A DNA stretch of 55,871 nucleotides from Hyphomicrobiales bacterium (GTDB taxonomy: Bacteria > Pseudomonadota > Alphaproteobacteria > Rhizobiales > Methyloligellaceae): positions 1 to 55,871 of the forward strand of contig JAJFHQ010000038.1 of assembly GCA_021775525.1 (NCBI GenBank), given 5' to 3'. The notes below the pieces were generated by a model. The model searched no databases. It saw nothing but the letters and a program-made list of their open reading frames with translations, and was not told the origin of the DNA. Every line of letters starts with the position of its first letter. Position 1 is the stretch's first letter. The translations under genes were made by a program, and so were the position numbers. Below are positions 45,191 to 53,800 of the stretch, piece after piece.

Positions 45191-46033
45191 ATGGGAATGA
45201 TAAGCTTTCACAGAAAGTTGAATGAATCGGAGATGAGTACTTTGAGAGGGCAGAATAACAACGCATACGCTTCAAACCGGTGCGATATGGGCGTGAACCC
45301 AGATCAACTAACTGAATTATTTCAGCCTGAGGAAAACGGGCACGATAGCGTTGAGCTTTGTGGAAATCGTATCGCGCTTTTTTTCTCAGATCTCGGATGG
45401 AGTCTGATTTATCTGAGCATTTTCCACGAAAACAATATGGTCGAGCCCCATCATATCCACATAGATGTACCCGATCACATTCTGGATATGTGTGTAGAAT
45501 TTAAGCCAAAAGGGGGCTGTCCGTTGGCCAGAGAAGCTCTGAAAAGCGTGCAGCCCTTCGATGTATTGGAACATGACTACAGTGCATATGAGGATGCCCT
45601 GAGCCGACGTTATTTGAGCGCATTCGGCAGTCTGGGGTTCAAAAAGATCATCACAGTGCCTGTACAGTTTGGGGAAGGCGTGACCATCGTTGTTTTTGGC
45701 AGAAATGATTCTGGCGAAGAAGCAGTCTCGGAAGATCTTGTTACCGTTATCAGCTATCAGCTTATGGTCAAATTTGCAGGGCGTTTTCCTGAAATTGCCG
45801 CGCATTTTACAACCAAGAAACTCACAGCCCGGGAAGCCCATATTCTCAGTCTCACAGCATGCGGACTTGTCGAAACGGAGATTGCTGAAGAGCTCTCCAT
45901 TAGTCCGTATACGGTGCGTACTCATATCCAAAACGTAAAATACAAACTGGATGCAAAGAATAAGGCACACGCTGTCGCGCTTGCTATCGAAGCACACGAA
46001 ATCAGTGAGCCTTCGCTTTCTACCGCCAGTTAG
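45191..46033 (+). CDS. LuxR-family regulator
   Basis: The 280-residue protein has a C-terminal LuxR-type helix-turn-helix: LTAREAHILSLTACGLVETE, then EIAEELSISPYTVRTHIQNV. The N-terminal 190 residues resemble the alpha/beta sensor domain of LuxR proteins (SLIYLSIFHENNMVE; FGSLGFKKIITVPVQFGEG), so an autoinducer-like ligand is possible, but no synthase gene is near. Start choice is uncertain among 45191, 45197 and 45233, none with a clear ribosome site. It lies between two ABC repeats. Confidence 0.8.
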   Translation: MGMISFHRKLNESEMSTLRGQNNNAYASNRCDMGVNPDQLTELFQPEENGHDSVELCGNRIALFFSDLGWSLIYLSIFHENNMVEPHHIHIDVPDHILDMCVEFKPKGGCPLAREALKSVQPFDVLEHDYSAYEDALSRRYLSAFGSLGFKKIITVPVQFGEGVTIVVFGRNDSGEEAVSEDLVTVISYQLMVKFAGRFPEIAAHFTTKKLTAREAHILSLTACGLVETEIAEELSISPYTVRTHIQNVKYKLDAKNKAHAVALAIEAHEISEPSLSTAS

Positions 46034-46334
46034 TTCCTCATAACAAATCCATAGACTGGCCGGGAATGCTTATCGTTGTTTTCAGCTAGGCTTTTAGCAC
46101 TAGCAAATTCAAACGATACCCCTTGAGTCCAAAAAAAGTGAATCTGCATGGACGAATCGATCTGCACTGAGGTTGCAGTTTCGTTTCGGGATGTTCAGGC
46201 TCGCCATTAACCGCAATAGCAGCACCAAGAATGCTAGGATTCAAACTCCATCATCCAATTCCGAAAACCAGATTTATCCTTTTGAATGCTGACGGTCCGC
46301 CTGTTTTTTATGGGCGGAAGCACTATCAAGTGAG
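46034..46334. other. Gene-free stretch before a small gene
   Basis: No gene is evident. A short inverted repeat TCCGCC/GGCGGA with an 11-nt T-rich loop (46296-46318) lies just upstream of the small gene at 46335 and could be a leader hairpin. The rest shows no assigned signal. Confidence 0.35.
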
Positions 46335-46586
46335 ATGAAAAATTTGCCTAAAAATACAGTTCAAAAAGGTAATAGCACCGATATCGACATGTCCCCATAT
46401 CCTCACGATGTGGTTATTGACGAGGAGACCGTGCTGCAACTTAACGAGAGCCTGTCGAGGTCTCGTGACCTGGCCAGAAAACACAACTTAACCCTGGTCG
46501 CCCACTTTATTGAGATGGCCATTATGGATGCCGTAGAACACGTGGGAACCGTTAAGGTTGAGGTTGTTCTGAAGTCAGTAAAATAG
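46335..46586 (+). CDS. Small hypothetical protein (83 aa)
   Basis: The product has a helical segment, SLSRSRDLARKHNLTLVAHF, and ends IEMAIMDAVEHVGTVKVEVVL. The pattern (L-x-x-x-F/Y-x-x-MA-I-x-D/E-A) resembles that of the protein at 12073-12384. No function is known. A GTGAG lies before the ATG. It is followed by an ABC repeat 84 bases downstream. Confidence 0.55.
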   Translation: MKNLPKNTVQKGNSTDIDMSPYPHDVVIDEETVLQLNESLSRSRDLARKHNLTLVAHFIEMAIMDAVEHVGTVKVEVVLKSVK

Positions 46587-46669
46587 AGCACCATGTATGC
46601 GTGGCTAACTTTTTTGCCCACCTATTGTAGTCAAAGAAATTATTAGCACTAAATACTATCATCAGCTCT

Positions 46670-46790
46670 ATGTCCGCTTTTGGCACTTAGCGGACATTGG
46701 TCAGGTGTGCGTTTTATGTCCGCATTCGGGGGTAAAGCGGACATTCTCATGGGGTGTGGTTTATGTCCGCTAATGACCCAAAGCGGACAT
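46670..46790 (+). repeat. ABC composite repeat, complete A-B-C
   Basis: This is the cleanest copy. Unit A (46670-46697) has arms ATGTCCGCT/AGCGGACAT and loop TTTGGCACTT. Unit B (46716-46744) has a near-perfect 11-bp stem with loop CGGGGGT. Unit C (46763-46790) has arms ATGTCCGCT/AGCGGACAT and loop TAATGACCCA. Both spacers are exactly 18 nt and differ from each other. It ends 14 bases from the stop of the minus-strand cluster. Confidence 0.92.
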
Positions 46791-46803
46791 GCTAGGATCT
46801 GTG

Positions 46804-47109
46804 TCATACACGCACTGAAAACCTGTCGCCGTTGTATCTGCAGTTAAATGGACTGTCCCCAACATTGGGGGTCCAACTTTCTTTCAATGCAAACTTGATT
46901 GCCTCAGATACGGTTTGAGGTGTTATGGAAGGAGGTTCTGATTTAACGTCGGCGCCGTCGTGCCAATCAATTTGAACCGTTAATTTTTGACCATTCCCAG
47001 CCAAAGATTGAACCGTAAGGTCTGTCCACCCACTATTCTGGAAGACCATCCACCGATACTCGACCCCATCAACAGTTATTGATCTTGATTTTTTTCTGCT
47101 AACGGCCAT
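46804..47109 (-). CDS. Small hypothetical protein (101 aa), C-terminal gene of accessory cluster
   Basis: The product begins MAVSRKKSRSITVDGVEYRW and ends SPFNCRYNGDRFSVRV, with a beta-rich N-terminus followed by a helix (TPQTVSEAIKFALKESW). I recognise a recurring bacterial pattern (ITVDGVEYRW and ITPQTVSEAI) but no function. The start codon overlaps the stop of the upstream gene by 11 bases, so the two are coupled. An open frame continues upstream inside that gene but is a shadow. Confidence 0.6.
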   Translation of the reverse strand: MAVSRKKSRSITVDGVEYRWMVFQNSGWTDLTVQSLAGNGQKLTVQIDWHDGADVKSEPPSITPQTVSEAIKFALKESWTPNVGDSPFNCRYNGDRFSVRV

Positions 47110-47494
47110 CGGGATGATCGTCTGAATTGGGTTCGCGGAGTGCCACTGATAGGCTTGCTTTTCCTTTTTCAAGAGAAAGCGATTTGCACCGGACAATTCG
47201 ATATCCCCAGGTGGTATCAATCCGGATCGTGTGAACACCGGCATCGCTCCACCTTTCGTCCAGCTCATTTGCATCCATAATTGTAGGTGAACCCATGCAG
47301 GGCCCTTCATGAATTTCATAGTTATAGACGTCGAGAAACTGGATCGTGTGTGTTTCAATTACATCGTTTTCCCAATCGACGGGGTAGTCGAGTTCGATCA
47401 ATAGCCGATGCTTGCCCGCCTCAGGCAGATCAACGACCTTCCTGACAACACTGTCATGCCAGCAAATGTCTCTTATGATTTCCGATACGTCCAT
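47099..47494 (-). CDS. Small hypothetical protein (131 aa), paralogue of the next gene
   Basis: The sequence has WHDSVVRKVVDLPEAGKHRLL, then a DVYNYEIHEGPCMGSPTI segment and CKSLSLEKGKASL. It matches the 112-residue product at 47507-47845 over most of its length (WQDSVVRKVVELP; DVYSYEVHEGACWAVPII; CTSLSVEKGEAVL). The pair probably arose by tandem duplication. The extra C-terminal tail overlaps the next gene's start. A function is not known. Confidence 0.65.
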   Translation of the reverse strand: MDVSEIIRDICWHDSVVRKVVDLPEAGKHRLLIELDYPVDWENDVIETHTIQFLDVYNYEIHEGPCMGSPTIMDANELDERWSDAGVHTIRIDTTWGYRIVRCKSLSLEKGKASLSVALREPNSDDHPDGR

Positions 47495-47506
47495 GCGTAA
47501 AGGCCC

Positions 47507-47845
47507 TCAAAGGACCGCTTCTCCTTTTTCAACAGATAGCGATGTGCACTGGAACGTTCGATATCCTGCGGTGGTCCTAATCTCGATTGTGCGATTGCCG
47601 TGTTCATCAGGCGGGGTCATCTCTTTTGCTTCAAGAATTATAGGCACAGCCCAGCAGGCCCCCTCATGAACTTCATAGGAATAGACATCATGAAATTGGA
47701 TTGTGAGTATTTGATACTCCTCTTTTTGCCAATCGAGAGGAGAGTTAATTTCAATCAACAGCCTATGTTCAGCCCCATCCGGGTCCGGCAATTCAACGAC
47801 CTTCCGGACAACGCTGTCCTGCCAATGAATTTCCAGTAGGTCCAC
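47507..47845 (-). CDS. Small hypothetical protein (112 aa), paralogue of the previous gene
   Basis: The product has MDLLEIHWQDSVVRKVVELP, DWQKEEYQILTIQFHDVYSY and EVHEGACWAVPIILEAKE, all shared in pattern with the 131-residue neighbour. No signal peptide is present. It lies 12 bases upstream of that gene, consistent with one transcript. Function unknown; the conserved H/E-rich core could be a metal or ligand site, which is a guess. Confidence 0.65.
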   Translation of the reverse strand: MDLLEIHWQDSVVRKVVELPDPDGAEHRLLIEINSPLDWQKEEYQILTIQFHDVYSYEVHEGACWAVPIILEAKEMTPPDEHGNRTIEIRTTAGYRTFQCTSLSVEKGEAVL

Positions 47846-47885
47846 GCGGGATGCTCCTAATCAGATAAAATATTTGCAGTCATAT

Positions 47886-48197
47886 CTACTTTGGATACCG
47901 GTTTGGCGCGACACCGCGAACACCTTTAACAGGATCGTCCCGGAGTTCGTCTGCCATGTTGATGCAAAATCCCTGGTAATGAAGGCGATATCCATCGGGG
48001 CAATCGTTCGTCGGTTGAGCCGTTGTGGGGACCATTGGCTTGTCACCTTGATGTTTTGTTTCATCTGAACGAACGGCCGCTTCGGCATCGTTGCGAGACA
48101 GACTCTCCGACACATTTTTCTCACTCCCCGCGTGTGTCAGACTGGCCACTGAAAGCCATAGAGCAAGAACGAAACAACAGGCTGCGTGAATCCTCAT
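47886..48197 (-). CDS. Small secreted protein (103 aa), hypothetical
   Basis: The product has a signal peptide (MRIHAACCFVLALWLSVASL) and a short mature part with one Cys pair, CPDGYRLHYQGFC. The CP-x-G-x6-G-x-C pattern is like the Cys motifs of the secreted protein at 29180-30460. The ATG at 48197 has AGGTG upstream; the GTG at 48206 is less likely. It probably is periplasmic. No function is known. Confidence 0.55.
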   Translation of the reverse strand: MRIHAACCFVLALWLSVASLTHAGSEKNVSESLSRNDAEAAVRSDETKHQGDKPMVPTTAQPTNDCPDGYRLHYQGFCINMADELRDDPVKGVRGVAPNRYPK

Positions 48198-48248
48198 TGT
48201 CGACACCTGATCATGCTAAGGGCATCAGTGATTTTGCAGGGGCAGAGC

Positions 48249-48959
48249 TCACTTGGGAACCGCCCCTCCGCTTATCGAACATTGGATAATGCCCTTCTCG
48301 AGTGCTGGGCGGACCAAGTCAAGTAGGAGTTGCACAGGTTCTGCTCCGGCAACCCGGGCGAATTCACGCGATTCCTTCGTGCTTATCCTGACTTTCCTTC
48401 CTTTCAGAGGGCTTTTCCCGCTCCATCCCGGGATGCAATAGATAAGGTAAGGTACGCAAGGACCACAGCTTGCGACGGTGAATTGACTTGTGGCGATCTG
48501 ATCAATGCCATGAGATTTGTAGGCCTTTCGAACCCGGGCGACATAGTCATCCACTGTGCCGCTGTGGGCGGCATCCTGTGATGAAGCCGGAGGCACACTT
48601 GGTTGAGTTGGGCGAGCTGCCGACACTCCTCCACTGGGTGCAGAAGTCACAGGCGATGATCTAGTTGTATTCGTTCCTTGGGATGAATTTTTCGACATGG
48701 AAAATACAACTGCCAGGACGGCGGCCGCTCCAAGAGCAATCATTGTCATCGTGCTCACGGACATGCCGGAACTCGTGCCCGTGTCGCTTACAGGCGGCGG
48801 ATCAGAGCTTTCAGCAGTCGGCTCCGGCTGCGTTGCCTCTTCTTGGGCGACCACTTGAGGTTCCGGCTCAGGCGCAAGTTCAACCGGCGCGCCGCACTCA
48901 CCGCAATACCTGTCGTCGAGTTTGATTGCCGAGTTACAGCTGCTGCATGTCGTTGCCAT
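48249..48959 (-). CDS. Zinc-ribbon membrane protein (236 aa)
   Basis: The product has an N-terminal zinc ribbon (Cys 5, 8, 19, 22; CxxC-x10-CxxC), an acidic/proline linker, a membrane helix (TMTMIALGAAAVLAVVFSM) and a periplasmic C-terminal domain with VASCGPCVPYLIYC and QLLLDLVRPALEKG. The ribosome site and first codons are nearly identical to those of the 179-residue neighbour. The C-terminal domain is not recognised. Confidence 0.7.
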   Translation of the reverse strand: MATTCSSCNSAIKLDDRYCGECGAPVELAPEPEPQVVAQEEATQPEPTAESSDPPPVSDTGTSSGMSVSTMTMIALGAAAVLAVVFSMSKNSSQGTNTTRSSPVTSAPSGGVSAARPTQPSVPPASSQDAAHSGTVDDYVARVRKAYKSHGIDQIATSQFTVASCGPCVPYLIYCIPGWSGKSPLKGRKVRISTKESREFARVAGAEPVQLLLDLVRPALEKGIIQCSISGGAVPK

Positions 48960-49011
48960 TTTCAGAGTTCCTTACAGGCTTGAGGCACGTTTGTTTCAGG
49001 TCGCTGGTTGT

Positions 49012-49551
49012 CTACGCCTTATTCGGCATCAGAAAATGCAGGGCAGCAGCGATCGCGACCCCGCAAAGAAGGGGAGTTATGAAAGCACCCTGGAGGAGCC
49101 GAATATGTAAGCCCAGCGACATGGCAAGGAGCACCAATAACGCCCATCCAATTCCGACGATTGAAATGGAGCGGATCACCGGGGCGAAAGAATCCGGCGT
49201 GGCGTGTTGGTCAAGCCAATTCATCAACGCCCAGGCGACAAAGGCGGCAACAGGGCCCCCGATAAAATAACCTATGTCGCCCCCGGTAATTCCATCAGCT
49301 AAGAAACCAGCAATCGTCGCGGGAACGGCCACTATCAACTTCAACACAAACGGATGAGCTGATGAGAGCATTCCCGAGAGGTTCGCATCTGGCGCGGCTG
49401 CGGCTGGCTCAGGGTTTTTATCACGTGTTGCGGCTGGCGAAGCCGGTTCCGCCGCTTGATCGCTCTGCGCCGTTACAGGCGCGCCGCACTCACCACAGAA
49501 CCTGTCGTCCGGGCTGATCTCCACGTTGCAGCTGCTACATGTCATTGCCAT
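49012..49551 (-). CDS. Zinc-ribbon multi-pass membrane protein (179 aa)
   Basis: The N-terminus has the same CxxC-x10-CxxC ribbon (Cys 5, 8, 19, 22) as the 236-residue neighbour. After an alanine-rich linker come four predicted membrane helices, including LIVAVPATIAGFLADGITGG and GIGWALLVLLAMSLGL. The ATG at 49551 is chosen over upstream frame extension because AAGGAAC precedes it. The role is unknown; the ribbon is expected to face the cytoplasm. Confidence 0.7.
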   Translation of the reverse strand: MAMTCSSCNVEISPDDRFCGECGAPVTAQSDQAAEPASPAATRDKNPEPAAAAPDANLSGMLSSAHPFVLKLIVAVPATIAGFLADGITGGDIGYFIGGPVAAFVAWALMNWLDQHATPDSFAPVIRSISIVGIGWALLVLLAMSLGLHIRLLQGAFITPLLCGVAIAAALHFLMPNKA

Positions 49552-49610
49552 TTTTTGAGTTCCTTGCAGGTTTGTAGCGTACCTATGGTCGATTTCTTGA
49601 GTGCAATCAG

Positions 49611-50768
49611 TTACGCGGCCTTTGCCCCGCATGAGGTGCAAAATTTTGCGTTGTTTGTTCTGGGTGTGCCGCACGATGTGCAGAATTTCGGTTCTGCGGC
49701 TTGCTTCGGCGCGGCGGCTTCGGGTTCCTGCGCCGGCTTGGCTTGTTTCGCTGGCTCCTTTTTGCGGCTCTTCTTGCTGTCCGTTTTTCCAGCTCCTGCC
49801 TCGACGTCACGCTCCATCCCGTCCGCTTTCTCCATCCCGCAGCACAGCGCGAGATATTCAACAAGTTCGCCGATCACCTCATTGCCGTCGACTGCCTTGA
49901 CGTTGAAATTCTCCTCGCCCGTTGTTCCGCGTGCGGCGATACGCAAAAGCGACCAGCCGCCCACCAACGCATAGCCAGGCGCCACGCCGGACTTTTCGCC
50001 GGCAGCACCAGGCTTCAGAACGAATGCCGGGGCCGGATTGGCGAAGCGGCTGGTGAGGTCAAGAAGGGCGGGAAGCGGTACATAGCTGCCTTTGGGCTTT
50101 GCCAGCGCAGCTGTCAGCCCCTTATCCGCGATTTCGGAAAGACCTTTCGGCAGGCTCTTCGCCAGCGCGCGATTGGCGCCGAGCATTGCGGCGATGACAC
50201 ATAGCCTGCGGTTGTCGGCGGAGTCGGGCAGGCGTTTGAACTCGTCGCTCAGATCTTTCTTTTTGAAGCCCAATCCGATGAGCGGCTCGTTGCTGATCAG
50301 CGAGGCAAGCAACATTCGCCTGACGACGTCGGTCGCCCCGGCAAAGGCCGCGAATGCCGGTGCCGAAAGGTCTATATCCAGCTGCGGAGACGGCGCGGCC
50401 AGCGGTGCGTGGAAGGGCCCAAGCATCTCCCCGACAAACATGGATAGCGCCACGTGCCGTTTGAATTCGACCTGGCCGGATTGGCTGACTTCGAGCGTTA
50501 AACCATTGCCGATCGAGCCAAACAGGTGAAGATGGCGTTGTTCGAACGGCTCCAAAAAAGTGACGCTTGCGTCCGGGTTTATGTCTTTGAGTGCGACCAG
50601 ATCGTCGACCCACCTCTCATCAATGGAGCCCTTTTTCGAGAGGTCAGTGAGTAGGTCAGGCTGAACGTTGACCCGGCCATCCCGCAGGTTTTCGACGACC
50701 TTGAACGCTGCTTTGTCGCTGTCTGCCTCTGGAGCCGCCAATCTGAAAACGTTCTGACTTTGCTTCAT
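49611..50768 (-). CDS. Protein with C-terminal zinc ribbon (385 aa), hypothetical
   Basis: The first 310 residues form a soluble domain with no recognised family (ALSMFVGEMLGPFHAPLA, PLPALLDLTSRFANPA, YALVGGWSLLRIAARG). A charged, alanine/lysine-rich linker (KKSRKKEPAKQAKPAQEPEA) leads to a C-terminal zinc ribbon with Cys at 363, 366, 377 and 380 (FCTSCG twice). The other three cluster proteins carry the ribbon at the N-terminus. The gene starts 60 bases after the 1199-residue gene's stop. Confidence 0.7.
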   Translation of the reverse strand: MKQSQNVFRLAAPEADSDKAAFKVVENLRDGRVNVQPDLLTDLSKKGSIDERWVDDLVALKDINPDASVTFLEPFEQRHLHLFGSIGNGLTLEVSQSGQVEFKRHVALSMFVGEMLGPFHAPLAAPSPQLDIDLSAPAFAAFAGATDVVRRMLLASLISNEPLIGLGFKKKDLSDEFKRLPDSADNRRLCVIAAMLGANRALAKSLPKGLSEIADKGLTAALAKPKGSYVPLPALLDLTSRFANPAPAFVLKPGAAGEKSGVAPGYALVGGWSLLRIAARGTTGEENFNVKAVDGNEVIGELVEYLALCCGMEKADGMERDVEAGAGKTDSKKSRKKEPAKQAKPAQEPEAAAPKQAAEPKFCTSCGTPRTNNAKFCTSCGAKAA

Positions 50769-50828
50769 GCCGACACCACATTTCTATCTGAACCAACCTT
50801 TGATCGCGTCATGAAAAGCAACCCCATC

Positions 50829-53800
50829 TCAATCGGATTTCTTCGGCGTGCCGAAAACATCACTAAAGTTGGCCGTAAAGCGGCCGTCATCGCCCGAGTC
50901 ATCAGTGCTGCCGACAAAGCGTATCCCTTCCGAGTCAGGATTTGGTGGGGCGGCATCACTGAAATCCGGCCCGGGTGCCGTACCGCTTCGATGGGCCTGA
51001 TAGATGTCTTGTGCATCGAGCGCTGCTGAGAATTCGCTACCCTTGGCCGATCCCAGGCGTCCTTCGGCTTCTTTCAGATCAATTTCGGCAGACACTCTTT
51101 GATGGTCGGGCAGGCCGGCAAGGCGCTCCCTGGCTGAAGCCAGTTCCTGCTCGGCGCGCCAGCGCCCGCTTTGGGCACGCCGATGCGCAGCTTCCGCGTC
51201 GGCCACATCGCCGGCGGTCGGCGCGCGCGAACGGGCATCATCGGAGGCGGCTGCGGTTCGAGACGTGGCGTCCCCATCGCCGCCGCGCGACCCTGCGCTT
51301 TCGGCGTCGGCCGCAGCCGCCGTCTGGCGCCTGCCTGTTGCTGTCTGCGCCGTGTCGTCCTGGGAAAATCCCGAGAGTGGGTTGGTTTCAACACCAGCGG
51401 CGACATGTGTTCCTTGTGCAACCCGGTTCAGAATTTCCTGGCGTGCGGCTCCCCCCAGCGCCGTGTGCAGGTCTTGATCTTTCAACGCTACATTCTGCGC
51501 CGTGCCAACCAGGATGCCGCCCGCACTTTTGGCGCCTTCGGTGATTAACTGGTCGCGGCCCAGTGCGCTGCCTCTCAGGTCGACCTGTCGGTTTCCGGCG
51601 CGAATGCCGATGGCTTCGTTGACAGCACTGTTTACCAGGCTGACACCGACACCATATTTTCCCTTCTCTGCAGCGGCCTTTTCAGCCGCAAGCCGGGCAG
51701 CCTCCGGAGTGCCGCCCTTCGCCAACACCTTGTCATAGGTCGTGCGGTAGCCATCCGAATAGGCCTCATAACCGTCCAGGCCTGCGTTGATTGTTGCCCG
51801 GCCCGACCGGGCCAACCAGCCGGGCGCCTTCAAACCACCCATCGCGGCCTGCGCAGCAGATTTGCCACCTTTTAAGGCACCGCGTCCGACAGCGTTTCCA
51901 TCTACTTTAATCTTCCCGGTACCCGGATCGAATGTTTGTCCTTCTTCAGCCATGCCAATAGGCACCAGGGGGATGGCGCCTGCGGTGGCAGCTCCAACAA
52001 ATCCGATAACGGGAGCGGCGGCGGCGGCGGTCATCGTGGCCTGGATCTTTGCCAAGTCTCTGTTAAGTTCGGTCAAGGTCACAATCCTATCCCAATCGAC
52101 AGCGCGGGCGTTCAATCTTGAGGCTAAGCGTTCCCGGTCTTCAATCTGATCTTTCCGTTCGCCGCGAACCTCTTCCCAAAGTGACTGTGCTCGCGATAGT
52201 TCACCGCTTTCATGGGCATCCGCAAGTTGCCCCATTAACGCACCTGACCGCTCATCGGGGGGCATGTCGTTGATCGTATGTAAAACGCCGCTCAGCAGCG
52301 CCTCTCGCCGTGCTTCCCGTGCTTTGTCTTCCGCCTGCCGCGCGGCTGCATCGCGTCGAGCCTTGTCATCTGCCTCCTGCGCGGCGTCGTCTGGCCCGCC
52401 ATCAGGTTCGTTTCCGCCGCTGGGTGCCGTTTGCTGTTGATGTCCTGTTTGCTCCTGCCCGCTTTCAGGGGGTTTTGTCGGTTTGCCTGACGATGTATCT
52501 GATCCTGACTCGTCATTTGACGGCGTGCCTTTGCCGTTGGCACCTGAACTCTCGGTTCCGGGCGTATTTCGGGGTGGCCGGACCCGTTCGGTCAAGGTCA
52601 CATTGGGCGGCGCATTGCTATCAGGTTCGGTGTCCGGTTCGGCCGGTCCCGTTTGTGAAGACGTGCCATCCCGGTTCAAGAGCGCATCTGCGATGGCCGC
52701 CTGTATTTCTTCAGATGTGAGTTGGACACCCGCCTGAAGCGCATTGGCGATTGCCGCGGCGATGGCCTGAGCCACATTTACAGCGATGCCTGCGGCAATC
52801 AGGACGGCGGCGATAGCAGCGCTGACCGCAGCGGCTTCTTCCGGTGTTATTGCGGTGCGCTCGGGCTCAGGCGGGATGGGGCGTTCTATCCTTGTTGGCG
52901 CCTCAACACGAGGGACCACGCGTTGGGTAGCGGGGGGTACTGTATTTTGACGACCGGCTCGCGAGGCGATCGCGTCCATCAGTACGGCCATTCCGCGCTT
53001 TGCCAGTATGCACGATGGAGCGTCGGAAATAGCATAGGCTTTTCCTAGGATATGATCGACTGAAATCCTTGCTTCCCATCCATTCAGAATTGCATCGATT
53101 CTGCAATGAACCCCCCCCGATTCGGTGTTTTGCTGGCGGGAAACAAAATATTGGACCACAGATCCATCACCGAAACGGCCGGATTGATAATAGTATCTTG
53201 CACTGTTAGGTGTACGCGCAGCCTGACGTGTACTGCTACTTTGAGCGCTACGTGCAAGCTTCCTAGTACGTGCTAGCCGTTCCCTATTGTTGCGGTTGCC
53301 AATTGTTAGACTAGCGAGGAGGCGGGTAACGAGTTTCCGATTGTTCGCACTCACATTGCAGCGCAACGCGTACCCGAACTCATGTATATTGCTATTTAAC
53401 CGCGTGGCGACGCGGCTTGATGGACTTTTGGAAATGCAATTGCGGGTTTTGGGGATGGAATCTGCAATCTCTGCCAGCTTTGGTTTCACTTGGTCTGCTA
53501 TGACTCTGAGATCAGAAAGATTGTCTGCACGTGATTCATTTGCCCAACCTGTCATCGCGCCAAGACTGACCGCAATGAGGATCACAGCACTCGCATTGCT
53601 TTTGACAAGTTGAAATTGCCGCCAGATCATGATGCTCACCACGGCCAGCATGGCCGTTGAAAAAGCGCCGGTGACGAGCCCCGCTCGAATTGCGAAAAGG
53701 TCCCGCGTGACAAGGCCGAGCATTTGCGTGACGGCATATGCGGCGACCCACACGAGCAGGTAGCCGATGGTCCGCTCGGCGATGATCCCGCCGTCCTCTC

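Noticed and set aside
47110-47358. Upstream extension of the 101-residue gene to 47358
   Set aside because: It lies entirely within the 131-residue gene in another frame; the ATG at 47109 gives the typical short overlap.
52292-52737. Frames within the 1199-residue gene on either strand
   Set aside because: They are out-of-frame shadows without starts or domains; the long minus-strand frame is continuous with a zinc ribbon and membrane helices.
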